From Streptomyces sp. 840.1 (lineage in GTDB: Bacteria; Actinomycetota; Actinomycetes; Streptomycetales; Streptomycetaceae): a DNA stretch of 64,000 nt. Position numbers and translations under genes: made by a program. Positions within the stretch are counted from its first letter, which is position 1; every line of letters begins with the position of its first letter. The notes beneath the pieces are model-generated. The model saw only the letters and a program-made list of their open reading frames with translations, had not been told where the DNA came from and did not search any database. Of the stretch, positions 60,384-64,000 are shown one piece after another. The stretch covers positions 744,001-808,000 of the forward strand of contig NZ_RJUU01000003.1 of the NCBI RefSeq assembly GCF_003751445.1, written 5' to 3'.

Positions 60384-61061
60384 TCAGGCGGTCGCCTCGC
60401 GCAGCGCCCGCCGGCAGAGCGCGTCGGCCCGGCGGGTGGTCTCGGGCTGGCGGAAGTCCCGGGCCAGCAGCAGGGTGTGTGCGCAGGCGTTGTCGAGGCC
60501 GGTGCGGTGGCCGACGGAGACGAAGACCGGTTTCGTGCCGTCCTGGGTGCGCAGCGCCCGGCCCACCTCCTCGTCCCCGTCGAGCAGCGGTGAGCGGTCG
60601 CCGCGGCGCGGGCCGGGCTGTTCGTACGAGAAGGTGAACGGGTTCTTCGCGACGCCGATGACCGGCAGCCCGGTGAGCACCCCCAGATGGCTGGCGAGCC
60701 CGAAGCGGCGGGGGTGCGCCAGCCCGTATCCGTCGCAGACGACGAGGCCGGGGTCGACCGGCAGGGACTCCAGCGCGGTGAGCACCGTGGGGATCTCGCG
60801 GAAGGCCAGGAGTCCGGGCACGTACGGGAAGGTGACCCGGCCGGCGGCGGTGGACTCGGCCACCACGTCCAGGGTTGCCGCGTCGAGGACGACGGCCGCC
60901 GCCACGACGATGTCGCGCTCGTCGTCGTAGGCGACGTCGACACCTGTCACCCGGCCGGTGCCGGGCGGCGGCCCCGGCTCGTCGAGCACCACGCGGGCGC
61001 GCAGGGAGTCCTGGAGGGCGCGGGCCGCGGCCTCGTCGGCGGGCATCCGAAGAGTTGTCAT
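60384..61061 (-). CDS. nfi: Endonuclease V
   Basis: DNA/RNA repair nuclease that nicks near deaminated purines such as hypoxanthine, 225 residues. The conserved blocks are VTGVDVAYDDE (metal Asp), FPYVPGLLAFREIP (Tyr-Pro-Gly wedge and Glu), VVCDGYGLAHPRRFGLASHL (metal Asp) and VSVGHRTGLDNAC. Length matches the family. The ATG at 61061 diverges from the YciI gene across 89 bases. Confidence 0.93.
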   Translation of the reverse strand: MTTLRMPADEAAARALQDSLRARVVLDEPGPPPGTGRVTGVDVAYDDERDIVVAAAVVLDAATLDVVAESTAAGRVTFPYVPGLLAFREIPTVLTALESLPVDPGLVVCDGYGLAHPRRFGLASHLGVLTGLPVIGVAKNPFTFSYEQPGPRRGDRSPLLDGDEEVGRALRTQDGTKPVFVSVGHRTGLDNACAHTLLLARDFRQPETTRRADALCRRALREATA

Positions 61062-61150
61062 GGTGGCGACCAGCTTAGGTCTTTCGTTCGGGGCGGCGGC
61101 CGCGTCGCCCCTGCCCGCAACCGCCCCCGGCCTCCCGTAGCCTGGAGATC

Positions 61151-61444
61151 ATGTTCGTACTTGAGCTGTCCTATTCCGCACCGCTGGACCGTGTCGACGC
61201 GCTGATGAAGGAGCATGCCGACTGGCTCGACACGCAGTACGCGGCCGGGGTGTTCATCGCCTCCGGCCGCAAGAACCCGCGGGACGGCGGAGTGATCCTC
61301 GCGGTCGGGGACGACCGGGCCGCCATCGAGCGGCTCACGGCGACCGACCCCTTCGCCGTGCACGGAGTCTGCGCGTACCGGATCACGGAGTTCATCGCGA
61401 CCAGGACCTCGGAGGCCCTCGCGCCCCACCGCCAGCAGTTGTGA
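61151..61444 (+). CDS. YciI family protein
   Basis: 97-residue ferredoxin-like-fold protein of the YCII/GTD superfamily, a candidate for a small hydrolase or dehalogenase-related enzyme; no function is assigned. The putative active-site His-Asp pair is in KEHADWLDTQYAAGV. DPFAVHGVCAYRITEF is the C-terminal family motif. TAGCCT at 61138-61143 is 7 bases from the ATG, so a leaderless start is possible, though GGAGA also lies 2 bases before it. It is divergent from endonuclease V. Confidence 0.88.
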   Translation: MFVLELSYSAPLDRVDALMKEHADWLDTQYAAGVFIASGRKNPRDGGVILAVGDDRAAIERLTATDPFAVHGVCAYRITEFIATRTSEALAPHRQQL

Positions 61445-61462
61445 CCGTGCCTCTGCGGGGCC

Positions 61463-61483
61463 GGTGAGCGGTGAGCGGTGACG
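61463..61483 (+). repeat. Short tandem heptamer
   Basis: GGTGAGC GGTGAGC GGTGACG, three heptamers in tandem, the last with the final two bases inverted, upstream of the SsgA-like gene. It could bind a regulator; it may also be a chance repeat. Confidence 0.35.
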
Positions 61484-61578
61484 CAGCTCACGCGGTCCCC
61501 CGGTGCACGGATCGGCGGCCTCCGTCGTCTGTATCAGTGCCGGGAACCCGTTCATCCGGTCGCGAGAGGGAGCAGGTC

Positions 61579-61995
61579 TTGTCCATCGTTATCGAGCAGT
61601 CCGTGCAGGCCCGCATGGTGGCGTCCGCGCCGCAGATGGAGACACTTCCCGCCGTCCTGAGTTACGACCGCACGGACCCCTTCGCGATCCGCATGGCCTT
61701 CCCCGCACCCGCGACGCTGGAGGGCACCGAGGTGGCCTGGGAGTTCTCCCGGGAGCTGCTCGCGGAGGGCACGGACGCGCCGGCCGGCCTGGGTGACGTC
61801 CGGATCAGGCCCTTCGGCTACGAGCGCACGGTGCTGGAGTTCCACGCCGCCGAGGGCATCGCGATGGTGCACGTACGCACCGCCGACCTGCGGCGGTTCC
61901 TGCGGCGGACCCAGCAGCTGGTGCCCGTCGGCGCCGAGCACCGGTTCCTGGACCTGGACCGGAGCCTGACCGACCTGCTCGGCGGCTCCCGCTAA
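61579..61995 (+). CDS. SsgA-like sporulation/cell-division protein (SALP)
   Basis: 138-residue member of the SsgA-like family, found only in sporulating actinomycetes, where members guide septum placement and spore-wall processing. Key blocks are SYDRTDPFAIRMAFPAP, WEFSRELLAEG, GDVRIRPFG and LRRFLRRTQQLVPVGAEH, as in SsgA/SsgB proteins. The start is the TTG at 61579, with AGGGAGCAGG upstream. Which SALP this corresponds to cannot be settled here. It is a strong marker for a Streptomyces-like host. Confidence 0.9.
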   Translation: MSIVIEQSVQARMVASAPQMETLPAVLSYDRTDPFAIRMAFPAPATLEGTEVAWEFSRELLAEGTDAPAGLGDVRIRPFGYERTVLEFHAAEGIAMVHVRTADLRRFLRRTQQLVPVGAEHRFLDLDRSLTDLLGGSR

Positions 61996-62278
61996 TTAGT
62001 TTGCCCCGCCACCCGGCCGGGCGTAGCGTCTGCGCTGTCCCTGTCGTCGCCGATCGGAGCAGGACGTTGCTCGTCTGAGGTCTTGAGACACCGCGTCGCA
62101 CGCCGTGCCATGTCCCCACATGCCCGCGTGCCCGAGTGTGACCTCGGCTCTACGAGCTGTCCTCCGCGACCAGGGCTTTCCTCCACATTTCCGGAATCCG
62201 GAATCCTTCCGTGGAACGCCGGTGGCCGGTGTCTCGATCCCGTTGCCCCCGACCTTCCTCGCAACCGGGAGATTCCCC
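61996..62278 (+). promoter_or_regulatory. Long leader of ABC-F gene with minimal ORF
   Basis: 283 bases between SsgA-like and ABC-F genes. TTTGCC at about 62000 and TAGCGT at about 62024 make a plausible promoter, leaving a leader of over 200 bases. TTG CTC GTC TGA at 62067-62078 with GGAGCAGGA upstream is a possible three-codon leader peptide, and GAGCA/TGCTC folds over its ribosome site. Such leaders control many ABC-F resistance genes; here this is only suggestive. Confidence 0.35.
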
Positions 62279-63910
62279 ATGTCAGCTCCGCTCGCACACA
62301 TCACCTGCTCGTCGCTCTCCTTCGCCTGGCCGGACGGCAGCGAGGTGTTCGACGACTTCCATCTGACCGTAGGACCCGGCCGTACCGGTCTCATCGGCGT
62401 CAACGGCGCCGGCAAGTCGACCCTGCTGCGGCTCATCGCCGGCGACCTCACCCCGGCCGAGGGCCGGATCAGGGCGACGGGCACGGTCGGGTACCTGCCT
62501 CAGAACCTGGTCCTGGACACCGCGCTGCGGGTCGACGCGGCCCTGGGCATCGCCTCGGCCCGTGCGGCGCTGCACGCCATCGAGGCGGGCGACGTCGGCG
62601 AGGAGCGGTTCGCGGCCGTCGGCGACGACTGGGACGTGGAGGAGCGGGCCCGCGCCACGCTCGACCAGCTCGGTCTCGGACACATCGGGCTCGACCGGAC
62701 GATCGGTGAGGTGTCCGGCGGCGAGTGCGTGCTGCTGCGGCTGGCCGCGCTGCTGCTGGCCCGGCCGGACGTGCTGCTGCTCGACGAGCCGACGAACAAC
62801 CTGGACCTGCACGCACGACAACGGCTGTACGCCGCGGTCGACGCGTGGAGCGGGGTCCTGGTGATCGTCAGCCACGACCGGGAACTCCTGGACCGCGTCG
62901 ACCAGATCGCGGATCTGCGGGGCTCCGAGGTCACCTGGTACGGCGGAAACCTCTCCGCGTACGAGGAGGCGCTCGCCGTGGAGCAGGAGGCGGCCGAGCG
63001 CATGGTGCGGGTCGCGGAGGCCGATGTGCACCGCCAGAAGCGAGAACTCGCGGACGCCCAGGTCAAGCTGGCCCGGCGCAAGCGATACGGGCAGAAGATG
63101 AGCGACCAGAAGCGCGAGCCGAAGATCGTCATGGGCGCCCGCAAGCGTGCCGCGCAGGAGTCGGCCGGCAAGCACCGCATCATGCACACCGACAGGCTGG
63201 CCGAGGCACGGGAGCGCCTGGACGAAGCGGTCGAGGCGGTGCGCGACGACGACGAGATCCGGGTCGAGCTCCCGCACACCAAGGTCCACCCGGGCCGCGG
63301 CGTGCTCGTGCTGCGCGAGCTGGAACTGGCCTACGGAGCACGGGTCCAGGGCGCGTTCGAGGTGCGCGGTCCGGAGCGCATCGCACTGGTGGGGCGTAAC
63401 GGAGCGGGCAAGACCACGCTGCTGCGGACGCTCGCCGGTGAGCTGGCACCGGTGTCGGGCGAGGCCGAGGTGGAGGTTCCCACGCGCTTCCTGCCGCAGC
63501 GGCTGGACGTGCTCGACGACCGGCTGAGCGTGGTGGAGAACGTGGCGCGGTTCGCACCGGATGCCACGGACAACGCCATCCGGGCGAGGCTGGCACGCTT
63601 TCTGTTCAAGGGAGCACGGTCGGACCGGCCCGCGGGGACCCTGTCGGGCGGCGAACGGTTCCGTGCGGCGCTGGCCGCACTGCTGCTCGCCGAACCGGCA
63701 CCCCAGTTGCTGATGCTGGACGAGCCGACGAACAACCTGGACCTGGCGAGCGTGCACCGGCTGACGGCGGCACTGGAGTCGTACGAGGGAGCGCTCATCG
63801 TGGCGAGTCACGACGTGCCGTTCCTGGAGTCACTCGGAATCACGCGCTGGCTGCTGCTCGACGGTGAACTCCGGGACACCACGGCGCAGGAGGTGCGCGC
63901 GGGTATGTGA
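62279..63910 (+). CDS. ABC-F family ATPase
   Basis: 543-residue twin-cassette ATPase acting on the ribosome (translation factor or antibiotic-resistance type). The ATG at 62279 has GGGAGA 6 bases upstream. Cassette 1: GLIGVNGAGKSTLLRLIAG, the ABC signature VSGGECVLLRLAALL, VLLLDEPTNNLDL. A long charged linker (about 225-320) with QKREPKIVMGARKRAAQES. Cassette 2: ALVGRNGAGKTTLLRTLAG, LSGGERFRAALAALLL, LLMLDEPTNNLDL. It is the second ABC-F protein of the window and not a close duplicate of the first. The long leader suggests inducible expression. Confidence 0.92.
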   Translation: MSAPLAHITCSSLSFAWPDGSEVFDDFHLTVGPGRTGLIGVNGAGKSTLLRLIAGDLTPAEGRIRATGTVGYLPQNLVLDTALRVDAALGIASARAALHAIEAGDVGEERFAAVGDDWDVEERARATLDQLGLGHIGLDRTIGEVSGGECVLLRLAALLLARPDVLLLDEPTNNLDLHARQRLYAAVDAWSGVLVIVSHDRELLDRVDQIADLRGSEVTWYGGNLSAYEEALAVEQEAAERMVRVAEADVHRQKRELADAQVKLARRKRYGQKMSDQKREPKIVMGARKRAAQESAGKHRIMHTDRLAEARERLDEAVEAVRDDDEIRVELPHTKVHPGRGVLVLRELELAYGARVQGAFEVRGPERIALVGRNGAGKTTLLRTLAGELAPVSGEAEVEVPTRFLPQRLDVLDDRLSVVENVARFAPDATDNAIRARLARFLFKGARSDRPAGTLSGGERFRAALAALLLAEPAPQLLMLDEPTNNLDLASVHRLTAALESYEGALIVASHDVPFLESLGITRWLLLDGELRDTTAQEVRAGM

Positions 63911-63914
63911 GGAA

Positions 63915-63930
63915 CCCCGTGTGTGCGGGG
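63915..63930 (+). terminator. Weak hairpin after ABC-F gene
   Basis: CCCCG/CGGGG stem with loop TGTGTG, starting 5 bases after the stop codon. A short stem, so only a possible terminator. The remaining 70 bases to the window end show no gene. Confidence 0.35.
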
Positions 63931-64000
63931 AGAGGCCGGGCTCGGGCGCGGTGCGGGGCCAGGGCCCGTCCGGCGGATCCTCGCGGGCCCGCGGCGTCCG

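Noticed and set aside
63982..63993. 12-bp palindrome CGCGGGCCCGCG near the window end.
   Set aside because: A GC-only palindrome of this length is expected by chance in such DNA and no gene context is visible.

Overview
The window is chromosomal DNA of a Streptomyces or close relative. The sequence is very GC-rich, with dense and often ATGA/GTGA-overlapping genes, GTG and TTG starts, and several apparently leaderless promoters. It carries lineage-typical families: an SsgA-like protein, an SCO6745-family protein, a DUF5941 protein and a Tex with a long Gly/Arg tail. I found no rRNA, tRNA, CRISPR array, transposase or prophage. One 102-bp MITE-like element and a remnant of its left end are present.

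Layout. (a) 1-7.0 kb, minus strand: a cell-surface glycopolymer operon. It encodes a DUF5941/CDP-alcohol phosphotransferase, a nucleotidyltransferase, a sn-glycerol-1-phosphate dehydrogenase-like enzyme, a second CDP-alcohol phosphotransferase with an altered active site, a GT2 glycosyltransferase and a TagGH-type exporter cut by the window edge. galE lies divergently beside it. (b) 8.4-18.2 kb: housekeeping and accessory genes: CDF cation exporter, GNAT, idi, HATPase, DUF308, enoyl-CoA hydratase-like, a DJ-1 protein with a GlxA-type AraC regulator, an SCO6745-family protein and tex. (c) 18.3-27.9 kb: a five-gene peptide/opine-type ABC importer converging on an amidohydrolase-GntR-amidohydrolase operon. 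Four GGYATACC palindromes, two upstream of each operon, join the two halves into one predicted GntR regulon. (d) 27.9-37.1 kb: ABC-F protein, D-amino-acid-oxidase-like flavoprotein, BCCT transporter, M14 carboxypeptidase, LacI regulator and two divergent MpaB/DUF2236 proteins. (e) 37.1-49.3 kb: the most interesting region, read here as a sulfated-polysaccharide utilisation locus. It has a ROK regulator; one operon coding for a 2-hydroxyacid dehydrogenase, a Cys-type sulfatase, a sugar ABC importer, a Gfo/Idh/MocA oxidoreductase and a dedicated formylglycine-generating enzyme; a secreted heparin-lyase-I-like protein; and a Tat-exported beta-propeller protein of unknown function. A 19-bp palindrome upstream of the propeller gene recurs (15/19) at the ROK/dehydrogenase promoter. 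(f) 49.4-60.1 kb: fatty/branched acyl-CoA catabolism: TetR, acyl-CoA ligase, MerR, and an operon for alpha-methylacyl-CoA racemase, acyl-CoA dehydrogenase, thiolase and FadB, plus a saccharopine-dehydrogenase-like protein. (g) 60.1-64 kb: the MITE, a 47-residue membrane protein whose stop codon lies at the MITE end, endonuclease V, YciI, an SsgA-like protein and an ABC-F gene with a long leader.

How region (e) probably works (inference): the exported lyase and perhaps the propeller protein cut a sulfated glycan outside the cell. The ABC importer brings in sulfated oligosaccharides. A sulfatase without a signal peptide, activated by the FGE made from the same operon, desulfates them in the cytoplasm, and the two dehydrogenases process the sugar. 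The ROK protein would repress both transcription units until the inducer arrives.
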